The notes under the pieces were generated by a model. That model had not been told where the DNA came from and did no database searches. It was given only the letters and a program-made list of their open reading frames with translations. From Acidithiobacillus sp. (lineage in GTDB: Bacteria > Pseudomonadota > Gammaproteobacteria > Acidithiobacillales > Acidithiobacillaceae), in NCBI GenBank assembly GCA_027445725.1, contig DAIAVG010000003.1, positions 1-24,174 on the forward strand: DNA of 24,174 bases. The letters run 5' to 3'. The position numbers and the translations under genes are program-made. The stretch's first letter is position 1. Each line of letters begins with the position of its first letter. Shown here one piece after another: positions 1-7,383 of the stretch.

Positions 1-2
1 CG

Positions 3-107
3 ATCACATCTAATAATGAGATCATCACAGATCTTGCAACAAAATTTGATGATATAAAAAGACAATCCATCAAGCTTGGATCAGAAATTCACCAAGCTAA
101 TACCTAA
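3..107 (+). CDS. 3' end of an unidentified gene
   Basis: An open frame enters from the left edge and ends at TAA 105-107, giving 34 residues that end in GSEIHQANT. The fragment is polar and could form an amphipathic helix, with isoleucine and leucine spaced at 3-4 residues. It is too short to assign to a family, and I do not know what it encodes. An open frame of this length could occur by chance, so it is only a possible gene tail. The next stretch, 108-309, shows no ORF, promoter or terminator that I can defend. Confidence 0.3.
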   Translation: MTSNNEIITDLATKFDDIKRQSIKLGSEIHQANT

Positions 108-339
108 ATTCATGTGTTTCTCATTAGCATCACGGTAACGGAAGGCGTGAGATATTGCACGCTCACCGGACTCATCAGATGATTGATTGGTGGAATGTTA
201 GGGCAGCGCTCTACGTTTATCTGGCATCAGTCGGCAGTACAAGATAATTGCTCGCTGACCAATTCTTCCTTAAGCACAATACTGTTTAGATAGATAACTT
301 TCTGTCAGAATGGTTGCCATATTCTGCTTCTGGGGAGAC

Positions 340-1554
340 ATGGCGATGGCACGTACCAAGGCACAATTATCCGCAGACGCACGTCTGGCCGACTATCTGA
401 CGGTGGGCTATCTGGCGATGCGCTGTCCCATTGGGAAAGTCCGGGAAACGTTGGCGCAACAAGGCCTGGAAAGTCGACGCCGACGTGGGTTGCCACATGA
501 CGTACTGATCTACTTCGTGCTGGCGATGGTGCTCTATGCCAATGTCGCCTACGAGGAGGTCCTCCGCTTGGTGATCGAGGGGCTGCGGCCTTTGCTCGGA
601 GATGAGGGCTTGATGCAGAATACGGTCAGTAAAGGGGCGATCTCCCAGGCACGAGGGCGTGTCGGTTCAGGCCCACTGAAGGCGTTGTATCGAGAGCAGG
701 TCCAGCCGCATGGCCCGCAGGGAATGCCGGGCGTGTTTTATCGCGGTCTGCGGATCATGGCAATCGACGGCTCCACCCTGGATATGCCGGATGAAGCCGC
801 CAATGCGGAATGCTACGGCTACCCACCGGCATCCCGAGGCGCATCTGCTTTTCCCAAGCTCCGATTTGTCGCCATGGCCGAATGTGGCACCCACACCTTG
901 TGCTACGCAGAACCAGGCCCTTATGAACAAGGGGAGCGAGAGTTGGCGCTCTCTGTCATGGCGCATGCCGATTCCACTATGCTGGTGACCGCCGATCGGG
1001 GTTTTTATAGCTACGCATTCTGGAAGCATTCTCTCGCCACCGGCGCCAGACTGCTTTTTCGCCTGAGCAGCGTGGTGCAACTGCCCCGAGAAGAAGTGCT
1101 GCCCGACGGGTCTTATCTCAGCACGATTTATCCCCGCTCTGCGGACCGGAAAAAACAGCGTCATGGGATTCGCGTGCGGGTGATCGAATATACCTTGAAG
1201 GGCATCCCCGATGCAGAATCTTCTTACCGGCTCATCACCAGTTGGCTGGACCCCGCAGCAGCGCCCGCCCTGGAGTTGGCCGCCCTTTATCACCAGCGAT
1301 GGACCATCGAATCCAGTTTCGATGAACTCAAGACCCACCTGGCGGACCGCCGAGTCGTGCTGCGCAGCAAGCGACCTGAATTGGTAGAGCAGGAATTCTA
1401 TGCCCTCTTACTGGTCCATGCCGCTATCCGCCACCTGATGACAGAAGCGGCTGCGCAAACCGGTCAGGCAGCCCAGGATCTGTCCTTCATCCATGCGGTG
1501 CGCGTCCTCCATCGCCGCCTCCCGGCAATCGGCGCTATTCCCCCCTCGGGGTAG
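340..1554 (+). CDS. IS4-family transposase, probably C-terminally truncated
   Basis: This is a DDE transposase of the IS4 family. The N-terminal part (around LPHDVLIYFVLAMVLYANVA) resembles the IS4 N-terminal domain. The first catalytic Asp is in AIDGSTLDMP (about 757-786), the second in VTADRGFYS (about 985-1011), and the Glu lies in YHQRWTIESSFDELK (about 1288-1332), which fits the family's YREK signature Y-x2-R-x3-E-x6-K exactly. I start it at ATG 340, where GGGGAG at 332-337 gives good spacing; an ATG at 310 is in frame but has no such site. The protein has 404 residues and stops at ...GAIPPSG, where relatives usually continue for several tens of residues. It then meets an unrelated, opposite-strand transposase fragment. 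I infer that the 3' end of the element has been lost and that it is no longer mobile. Confidence 0.85.
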   Translation: MAMARTKAQLSADARLADYLTVGYLAMRCPIGKVRETLAQQGLESRRRRGLPHDVLIYFVLAMVLYANVAYEEVLRLVIEGLRPLLGDEGLMQNTVSKGAISQARGRVGSGPLKALYREQVQPHGPQGMPGVFYRGLRIMAIDGSTLDMPDEAANAECYGYPPASRGASAFPKLRFVAMAECGTHTLCYAEPGPYEQGERELALSVMAHADSTMLVTADRGFYSYAFWKHSLATGARLLFRLSSVVQLPREEVLPDGSYLSTIYPRSADRKKQRHGIRVRVIEYTLKGIPDAESSYRLITSWLDPAAAPALELAALYHQRWTIESSFDELKTHLADRRVVLRSKRPELVEQEFYALLLVHAAIRHLMTEAAAQTGQAAQDLSFIHAVRVLHRRLPAIGAIPPSG

Positions 1555-1599
1555 GTCTGTCTGGTTTCAGAGTGTCTTGAGGGAAATCGCTTCTGGCCG

Positions 1600-1876
1600 C
1601 GCCGAAGCTACCGTTGCGATCGCGGGGCACCTCAATCTGTAGTGCACCCAATTCGCCCTTGAGGGTCTTCTTGCTCGTACCATTGCGGGTGTTCCCTGTG
1701 GGATGGGCCACGGACTCATGTTTAGCATATCCCAGGTGCTCGACCATCTCGGTCTGTAGTGCCCGTTCCACCAACCGCTTGGTCAGCTGCTTGAGCAGCC
1801 CGCCCTCACCTATTAAATCTTCCGGGGTCTTGTAGTCAGCCAATAGGCTGTCCAGCAGTTCATTACTAATAGTCAT
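1600..1876 (-). pseudogene. IS256-family (mutator-type) transposase, N-terminal remnant
   Basis: Read on the minus strand from ATG 1876, the product starts MTISNELLDSLLADYKTPED and continues through GGLLKQLTKRLVERALQTEM and GNTRNGTSKKTLKGELGALQ to EVPRDRNGSF. This is the typical start of IS256/mutator transposases. Homology fades after RDRNGSF near 1600. The frame runs on to 1535 but reads unrelated residues. About 90 residues of a protein usually near 400 remain, and the catalytic DDE domain is missing, so this is a dead fragment. AAGGAG just upstream on the minus strand (near 1885) would be its ribosome binding site. Confidence 0.85.
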
Positions 1877-1947
1877 TTACAACTCCTTTCTCACAGGACG
1901 GCAGTTTCCTGCCAAATGACCATTTACACAAAAATTCTTACACCCCC
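1600..1947 (-). mobile_element. IS256-family element remnant with one preserved end
   Basis: The transposase start is followed on the plus strand by about 70 bases of IS leader. This ends in a stretch (1921-1947) whose minus-strand reading begins GGGGGTGTAAGAATTTTTG. That resembles the terminal inverted repeats of IS256-family elements, which carry a TGTAAGAAT-like core. The other end is missing, so neither the target duplication nor the true boundary can be checked. The outer boundary near 1947 is approximate. Confidence 0.6.
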
Positions 1948-2119
1948 AGAAATCTATGATCTGCTGATATTCGATGACCGTGAAGAATTCCTGTTCTGGG
2001 TAGAACGTATTTTGATATATGAGCGTACCCGTGCATTAGATAGGATCCGATCATTAGAAGAAAAACCGGCCGGTAAAACCAACGCATGCGCGAGATTGCA
2101 TGTTTTTCTAGGGTATTAG
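1916..2119 (+). CDS. Small ORF of unknown function, possibly a gene interrupted by the IS
   Basis: This is a 67-residue open frame. Its first dozen codons lie inside the IS256 terminal sequence and so are not native to any host gene. From about 1948 it reads PEIYDLLIFDDREEFLFWVE and on to an acidic, aromatic-rich helix-like stretch that ends ARLHVFLGY. I do not recognise a family. The likeliest reading is the remnant 3' part of a gene cut by the IS insertion, or a chance ORF. No ribosome binding site was seen. Confidence 0.25.
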   Translation: MTIYTKILTPPEIYDLLIFDDREEFLFWVERILIYERTRALDRIRSLEEKPAGKTNACARLHVFLGY

Positions 2120-2157
2120 GGAGTCAACGCAGGAGCGGGAAGCACGCCGAGCAAGAA

Positions 2158-2174
2158 TTGGCATAAATATTGCA
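2158..2174 (+). promoter_or_regulatory. Sigma-54 promoter of the glycosyltransferase gene
   Basis: TTGGCATAAATATTGCA matches the RpoN consensus TGGCAYR-N4-TTGCW. The -24 GG (2160-2161) and -12 GC (2172-2173) have the required 10-base spacing. The predicted transcription start is about 2185, leaving a 33-base leader before ATG 2218. It implies that an RpoN activator controls the gene; no activator site was identified. Confidence 0.75.
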
Positions 2175-2217
2175 TTTTAGCGTTAATGGATTTATTGCTC
2201 TGGGGATTTTTTAACAC

Positions 2218-5200
2218 ATGTCCGATCATTTCGAGGAATATCACAACCATCCACGCCCTGAACTAGTTCATGCATTTTTTCGTAGCCCAGGACTCGTCTT
2301 GGATGTCGGCTGCGGAGGCGGTGCTACGGGCAAGCTCATCAAGGAAAAGTGGCCGGATGCGCGAGTAATCGGGATGGATATTGATCCAGACTCCCTCAAC
2401 AGAGCCCGACAGCTACTGGATGCGGTGGTAACCAGCGCCAAAGACCCCACCCTTAGTGATTTGTCTTCGGCTGGCATCAAAACTGCCTCGATAGACACGC
2501 TTATACTTGCTGACATACTGGAGCATCTGGAGAATCCTTGGAAATTTTTGCGCTGGATTCGCCCCATGTTGACCCATGATGCTCAGGTTATCGTTTCCTT
2601 GCCCAACGTACGCAACCTAGGCGTGATGCGGCAGGTGTGCGCGGGCGACTGGCCGTATGCCGATAGCGGTTTGCTCGACATAACCCACCTGCGGTTCTTC
2701 ACCAAGAAAACCGCAGCAGATATGCTCCAGGCTTGCGGGTACGAGGTGCTTTATACGGGGCTGGTGCCCGATGTGCGACTCAGTCATCAAGGTCGCCCAG
2801 ATCATACCGTACTGATCAATATTCAGGGCGGCGCCTTGCATGGCGTCACGCCACAAGCCTTTGATGAATGGACCGCTTTGCAACATCTCTTCACAGCTCG
2901 TTTAAGCGCCACGGCGGACGAAATGGCGTCGGATACGCTGCCGTCCGCTGACGAGGACCGCAACTGCGTTCAAATGCAGTTGCAATCGACTCCAACGCCA
3001 GAGGAAATCTGGCGACAAAACCAAGCATTACAAGCACAGGAGCGGGAATGGCTGCTAGAAGCTCGGCAATCTCCAACCGCGCCAATTTTCCAGGTCGTCC
3101 TCCGTCAGTCGGTACGTAATGTGCAGTCTGCCGAGCGCGCAGTGCAAAGCCTGGTCAAACAAATTGTCACTCCGAACGCGGTAATCGTCCTGCAAGCATC
3201 CACGGAAATTCCCATTCTTTGGCCTGAATTGCCAACTGCTTGGTCAGTAGTTCAGGGCTTCCCCATAAACGATGCCATTGTTGCGCTTCCCAATCCGGAA
3301 GATGCATGGGTTGTTTTTGTAGACTCTGGTGACTTTCTGGCAGAAGATGCCTTGGCCCGTCTGGGGGTATCCATAGCCGCGCATCCGCAATGGCGTGCAG
3401 TATATAGCGATGAAGATCTGGTAGACGACCACGGTCGGCATAGTCATCCGCATTGCAAGCCGGATTTCCATCTCGACACGCTGCGTAGTCTCCCTTATAT
3501 CGGTGGATTGTTCGCCATTCGCAAGGACTTTCTCAAAGCCATCGGCGGATTGACGTCTTCTTTCCCCGGCGCCGAGGAGTATGACGCCATCCTGCGGGCT
3601 GCGGAGGTTTTGTCTGAAAACGCTGAACCACTGATCGGCCATGTGGCGCGGATACTCTATCATCGCGGTCATCGCTCCGGGAGTGGGGAGTTCTCCGTAA
3701 ATACCATCGTGGACTCCGGGCGGGCAGCTCTTCTTGCCCATTTACAGCGTACCGGCGAGCGGGCCACGGTGGAATATGGTCCTGTGCCGGCTACCTATCG
3801 GGTGGTGTACGAACTAGAACGCGAGCCATTGGTCACGATACTGATTCCCACCAAGGATCAATTTGGTTACCTGAGTCAATGCGTGGAGTCTGTCCTCGCA
3901 CAAACAGAATGGCCGAATTACGAGATTGTTATCATAGATAACGGGTCTACCGCACCGGATGCCTGTAACTATCTGGACGCCCTGGAATCCAACGAAGAGC
4001 AAATGGAGGGCCGCCTGCGCGTATTCCGGTACCCAGGCCCTTTCGACTATACAGCCATGCACAACGCTGCTGTAGAAAAAATGGCACGCGGTGAGGTTCT
4101 CCTTTTTCTGAACAACGATACCGCCTGTCTACATCCGGAATGGCTGCGCAATATGATGCGGCACGCTCTACGTCCAGCCATCGGCGCAGTTGGCGCGAAG
4201 CTGCTCTTTCCCAATGAAAAAATACAACATGCAGGCGTGATCATTGGTTTGTCTGGCGGGGCCGCCGATCATCCTTCTTTAGGGGCTGACGCCACAGAGC
4301 GTGGATATTATGGCCGCCTGATCCTCACCCAGAATTATGAAGCCGTTACGGCGGCCTGCATGGCGGTACGCAAATCGCTTTTTTTGGAGGTCGGCGGGTT
4401 CGATTCGCAGTTTCCTATTCAGTTTAATGACGTGGATCTTTGTCTCAAATTGGGTGCCAATGGTTACCGTACGGTCTGGACTCCGGATGCCATTCTGATG
4501 CACCACGGATCTGCTAGCCAGCGTGCCGAGACCGAAGGTAGTCCGGAAGCCGTGAAGAAGGCCCAGAATGTCCTGTCCGAAGGCAACGATCGCATGTTCC
4601 GCAAGTGGTGGAATAAAATGCGGCGGGATACCGCCTACAATGCCAACTTCACCCGGCATGGTCGCGGGTTCCAGCATGAGACGGTACCAGCCTTGTCCTG
4701 GCAGGACGATTGGCGCCCGCGTCCGCGTGTATTGGCTCACCCGGTCAATAGGGAAGGCACCGGCGAGTATCGGATTATTGCCCCGGCTCGGGCCCTGGCA
4801 CGTTCTGGCCATCTCCAGTCCATCGAATCCATGCAGTTGCTGACCCCACCGGAAATGGCACAACTGGCGCCGGATAGTGTTATCTTCCAGTTGCAAATGG
4901 AAGATCATCAGTCGGCGACCATCGAAAACTGGCGACGTTACAGTCCGGACACGCTCCGGGTCTTCGAAGTGGATGACTTGGTTATTCATTTGCCCATGAA
5001 GAATGCGCATCGTCCTCAGATGCACAAGGATCTCTCCGCACGACTTCGCGCGGCGCTCAAGACCATGGATAGATTGGTGGTAACGACCGAGCCTTTGGCG
5101 CAAGCCTATCGCGGTTGGATCGATGATATCCATGTGGTACCGAACTACCTGGAGCGTGCGCGATGGGGTAACATGGTCAGCAGCCCTGCTGGGGGCGGCG

Positions 5201-5751
5201 AGAAGCCCTTTGCAGGATGCAAGCCACGTGTCGGATGGGTCGGTGGCGTCAGTCATCAGGGTGATCTGGAATTGATTGCCGATGTAGTGAAGGCTACGCA
5301 CCAATCCATTGACTGGGTGTTTATGGGCATGTGCCCTGACGCAATGCGTCCTTATGTGACTTTTGTGCCGCCTGTCCCACTGGATCAATACCCGCAAAAA
5401 GTCGCCTCTCTGGGGTTGGATCTGGCGGTGGCCCCACTCGAAATGCATCCTTTCAATGAAGGCAAAAGTCATTTGCGCTTGCTGGAGATGGGGATATTGG
5501 GTATTCCAGTGGTCTGCACCGATATTTTCCCGTATCAAGGCGGGTTCCCGGTACTGCGGGTAAAAAACCGTTACCAGAGTTGGCTCAACGCTATCCAGGA
5601 CGCGGTGGCTGACCGTCCCGCGCTCGCACAGTCGGGACAGGCCCTTAAGGCGCATGTGGAGGCACACTGGATGCTGGAAGACCATCTGGATGTATGGGTC
5701 GAGGCATGGACCGTCTCGCGCGCCAGGACAAATTCCACAAGCGTGACGTAA
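2218..5751 (+). CDS. Methyltransferase-glycosyltransferase fusion, probable flagellin glycosyltransferase
   Basis: This is a 1177-residue multidomain protein. Residues about 1-190 are a class I SAM methyltransferase with motif I VLDVGCGGG (27-35) and acidic motif GMDIDP. Residues about 290-510 look like a degenerate family-2 glycosyltransferase (AVYSDEDLVD, KPDFHLDTLR). Residues about 535-760 are a better preserved GT-A family-2 domain with VTILIPT, IIDNGS, the metal-binding region LNNDT (near 634) and FNDVDLCLKLG. Residues about 830-1160 resemble a GT-B glycosyltransferase with GWVGGVSHQGD and KSHLRLLEMG. It lies 62 bases upstream of flagellin, with a sigma-54 promoter in front. Large glycosyltransferases beside fliC glycosylate flagellin Ser/Thr in Pseudomonas, so I infer the same role; a lipopolysaccharide or surface-polysaccharide role is the alternative. 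The sugar cannot be predicted. GGGGA at 2202-2206 is a weak, distant ribosome binding site. Confidence 0.85.
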   Translation: MSDHFEEYHNHPRPELVHAFFRSPGLVLDVGCGGGATGKLIKEKWPDARVIGMDIDPDSLNRARQLLDAVVTSAKDPTLSDLSSAGIKTASIDTLILADILEHLENPWKFLRWIRPMLTHDAQVIVSLPNVRNLGVMRQVCAGDWPYADSGLLDITHLRFFTKKTAADMLQACGYEVLYTGLVPDVRLSHQGRPDHTVLINIQGGALHGVTPQAFDEWTALQHLFTARLSATADEMASDTLPSADEDRNCVQMQLQSTPTPEEIWRQNQALQAQEREWLLEARQSPTAPIFQVVLRQSVRNVQSAERAVQSLVKQIVTPNAVIVLQASTEIPILWPELPTAWSVVQGFPINDAIVALPNPEDAWVVFVDSGDFLAEDALARLGVSIAAHPQWRAVYSDEDLVDDHGRHSHPHCKPDFHLDTLRSLPYIGGLFAIRKDFLKAIGGLTSSFPGAEEYDAILRAAEVLSENAEPLIGHVARILYHRGHRSGSGEFSVNTIVDSGRAALLAHLQRTGERATVEYGPVPATYRVVYELEREPLVTILIPTKDQFGYLSQCVESVLAQTEWPNYEIVIIDNGSTAPDACNYLDALESNEEQMEGRLRVFRYPGPFDYTAMHNAAVEKMARGEVLLFLNNDTACLHPEWLRNMMRHALRPAIGAVGAKLLFPNEKIQHAGVIIGLSGGAADHPSLGADATERGYYGRLILTQNYEAVTAACMAVRKSLFLEVGGFDSQFPIQFNDVDLCLKLGANGYRTVWTPDAILMHHGSASQRAETEGSPEAVKKAQNVLSEGNDRMFRKWWNKMRRDTAYNANFTRHGRGFQHETVPALSWQDDWRPRPRVLAHPVNREGTGEYRIIAPARALARSGHLQSIESMQLLTPPEMAQLAPDSVIFQLQMEDHQSATIENWRRYSPDTLRVFEVDDLVIHLPMKNAHRPQMHKDLSARLRAALKTMDRLVVTTEPLAQAYRGWIDDIHVVPNYLERARWGNMVSSPAGGGEKPFAGCKPRVGWVGGVSHQGDLELIADVVKATHQSIDWVFMGMCPDAMRPYVTFVPPVPLDQYPQKVASLGLDLAVAPLEMHPFNEGKSHLRLLEMGILGIPVVCTDIFPYQGGFPVLRVKNRYQSWLNAIQDAVADRPALAQSGQALKAHVEAHWMLEDHLDVWVEAWTVSRARTNSTSVT

Positions 5752-5761
5752 GGGGAGATAA
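5736..5761 (+). promoter_or_regulatory. Weak candidate sigma-28 promoter of fliC
   Basis: GGAGATAA (5754-5761) matches the sigma-28 -10 box GCCGATAA at six of eight positions. CACAAG (5736-5741) could act as a poor -35 box. Flagellin genes are normally FliA-dependent, no sigma-54 site lies near, and the resident FliA has an atypical -35 recognition helix. The match is too weak to rely on. Confidence 0.25.
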
Positions 5762-5782
5762 GGCGGCACCATGGGGTGCGCC
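5762..5782. other. Hairpin between the glycosyltransferase gene and fliC
   Basis: GGC-G-GCACC / GGTGC-GCC forms an 8-base-pair stem with one bulged G and an ATGG loop. No T run follows, so it is not a standard intrinsic terminator. It could attenuate read-through from the glycosyltransferase gene or shape the flagellin leader. Confidence 0.4.
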
Positions 5783-5813
5783 GAGATCCTTTCACCACAA
5801 TGAGGGAAAAATC

Positions 5814-7277
5814 ATGTCTACTGCTTTCGGTTCTATCAATACCAACGTTTCCGCGCTATCCGCGCTGAATTCGTTGGGCACCACCAATCAGACCATCACC
5901 GGCCTGGAAAATCAGTTGTCCACCGGGCTTTCCATCAACAGCCCCGCTAACAACCCGGCGGGCTACACCATTGCCCAGGGTTTTACCACCCAGATTAACG
6001 GTTCCAACCAGGGCATTTCCAATGCCAACCAGGCCGTCTCGCTGCTGCAGACCGCCACCGGAGCCCTTGGCCAACAGACGAACATCCTGCAGAACGTCCG
6101 TACTATCGCGGTCCAGGCCGCCAACGGTTCCAACACCAGCGCGGATCTGGCATCCCTGCAATCCACTGTCGGTCAGTTGGTGGCACAGGTGTCCACCATC
6201 GCGCAGCAGACGCAATTCAATGGCATCAGCCTGCTGAATGGCAGCTTTGCCGGCGTCCAGTTTCAGGTTGGCGCCAATCAGGGTCAGGTGATCGATGCCA
6301 GCGTCGGCAGCACCGCGGCGACCAACTTGGGTGTGTATCAGACGGCGGCGGCTTCTGGCACTTATACCGCAAATGGGACTGCCGGCGGAAATTCTTACGT
6401 GATTTCCTCATCTGGCGCTTTCACGTCTGGCAGCATGAGCATCTTGGGCAGTGTCGGTAGCGGATCGGTGAGCGTCAGTTCTTCTGGCGAATCGGCAGCT
6501 TCTGTTGCCGCCAGTGTTAATAATGTCTCCAATCTGACCGGGGTCAACGCACAGGCCTATACCAGTGTTGCGTTCAACGTTACGTCTACCGGCGATATCA
6601 GCTTTTCTCTCGGTAATGGCACCAGCGGCAGCCAGACTAACGCGGTGAACATTTCGGCGAGCGTAACCAGCGATACAGCGGCAGGACTTTCCAGCCTCGT
6701 GCAATCGGTGAATAACAACACTTCCACCACAGGCATCGCCGCCTCCGTGAATACCAGTAACCAACTGGTCTTAACTGATGTGAACGGCAATAACGTGAGC
6801 ATCGCCAATTTCAGTGGCGCGGTCTCGCTCGGTACGAGCAGCACCACTATTTCGACCAGCACCTCTGGCGCCACGGTTCAGGGGTTGGTGTCCTTCCAGT
6901 CCGCCAACGCTTTCACGGTTTCCGGTGGCTCTAATGTCGGCGTCACCAGCGGCAGCGCGCTGATCAATCTGACCCAGGTGAACGTTGGTACCCAGCAGGG
7001 TGCCAGCAATGCCATCACTATTATCAGCTACGCCCTGCAGCAGTTGAATCAGCAGGGAACACAGCTGGGTGCGGTGCAGCAGCGGGTACAGAGCGCGTTG
7101 AGCAACCTGCAGACCACGGCTACCAATGATCAGGCAGCGCGATCGGTTATCCAGGACGCCAACATCCCGCAGGTCAGCACAAACCTGACGCAGGCACAAA
7201 TCCTCCAGCAGGCGGGTGTCGGAGCACTCTCGGTCTCCACCCAGACGCAACAGGCGTATCTGAAGTTGATTCCGTAA
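5814..7277 (+). CDS. fliC: Flagellin
   Basis: This is the filament subunit, 487 residues, secreted through the flagellar export gate. The N-terminal D0/D1 helices (GSINTNVSALSALNSL, LENQLSTGLSINSPANNPAG, NANQAVSLLQTATGAL, QTQFNGISLLNG) and the C-terminal ones (NAITIISYALQQLNQQ, RVQSALSNLQTTATNDQAA, GVGALSVSTQTQQAYLKLIP) are clear, and a Ser/Thr/Gly/Asn-rich variable domain lies between. I chose ATG 5814 because GAGGG (5802-5806) precedes it and homology starts there; the frame extends upstream to 5694, but that part is unrelated. By my count the protein has only 3 Arg, 1 Lys, 7 Asp, 2 Glu and no His. The usual LQRVREL site recognised by TLR5 reads LQNVRTI. The variable domain offers many Ser/Thr for the glycosyltransferase encoded upstream. 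Confidence 0.97.
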   Translation: MSTAFGSINTNVSALSALNSLGTTNQTITGLENQLSTGLSINSPANNPAGYTIAQGFTTQINGSNQGISNANQAVSLLQTATGALGQQTNILQNVRTIAVQAANGSNTSADLASLQSTVGQLVAQVSTIAQQTQFNGISLLNGSFAGVQFQVGANQGQVIDASVGSTAATNLGVYQTAAASGTYTANGTAGGNSYVISSSGAFTSGSMSILGSVGSGSVSVSSSGESAASVAASVNNVSNLTGVNAQAYTSVAFNVTSTGDISFSLGNGTSGSQTNAVNISASVTSDTAAGLSSLVQSVNNNTSTTGIAASVNTSNQLVLTDVNGNNVSIANFSGAVSLGTSSTTISTSTSGATVQGLVSFQSANAFTVSGGSNVGVTSGSALINLTQVNVGTQQGASNAITIISYALQQLNQQGTQLGAVQQRVQSALSNLQTTATNDQAARSVIQDANIPQVSTNLTQAQILQQAGVGALSVSTQTQQAYLKLIP

Positions 7278-7287
7278 ACCACCATGT

Positions 7288-7305
7288 GGAGCGCTTCGGC
7301 GCTCC
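7288..7305. terminator. UUCG hairpin after fliC
   Basis: GGAGCGC-TTCG-GCGCTCC is a perfect 7-base-pair stem closed by a UUCG tetraloop, 11 bases after the fliC stop. No T tract follows, so it is either a weak terminator or a 3' stabiliser of flagellin mRNA. Confidence 0.5.
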
Positions 7306-7311
7306 CCGTGT

Positions 7312-7353
7312 CCACTACCAAGTGCGTCTGAATCAGAGCGCACTTGGTAGTGG
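7312..7353. repeat. Long perfect inverted repeat between fliC and fliD
   Basis: Arms of 15 bases, CCACTACCAAGTGCG (7312-7326) and CGCACTTGGTAGTGG (7339-7353), pair perfectly. The 12-base loop can add a TCTG/CAGA stem. It is followed by GTAAACC, not a T run. The length suggests a real RNA structure that limits transcription into fliD or protects fliC mRNA from 3' decay. Confidence 0.75.
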
Positions 7354-7383
7354 GTAAACCACCGATGCTAAACAGGTGCTCGC

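Larger units (their letters stand above)
7274..7363. repeat. Direct repeat GTAAACCACC framing the fliC-fliD hairpins
   Basis: GTAAACCACC occurs at 7274-7283, including the fliC stop codon, and again at 7354-7363. Each copy is followed by ATG or GATG. Both hairpins lie between the copies. This could be a footprint of an inserted hairpin unit or a local duplication; the short length means chance is not excluded. Confidence 0.4.

Noticed and set aside
140..175. Short inverted repeat GCGTG/CACGC before the IS4 gene as a terminator
   Set aside because: It has only five base pairs with an 8-base loop and no T run.
667..1338. 223-residue minus-strand frame opposite the IS4 transposase
   Set aside because: It is a shadow of a transposase whose catalytic residues are all in the plus frame.
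5707..5722. GG-N10-GC spacing before fliC as a sigma-54 promoter
   Set aside because: TGGACCGTCTCGCGC has the spacing but fails most consensus positions in the -12 half and lies inside the upstream gene.
4279..5772. 497-residue open frame on the minus strand inside the glycosyltransferase gene
   Set aside because: It lies fully antisense to a gene with clear domain motifs, shows no recognisable family features, and appears to be a by-product of codon bias.
5694..5813. 40-residue N-terminal extension of flagellin
   Set aside because: Flagellin homology starts exactly at ATG 5814, which has its own ribosome binding site. The upstream part overlaps the end of the glycosyltransferase gene.
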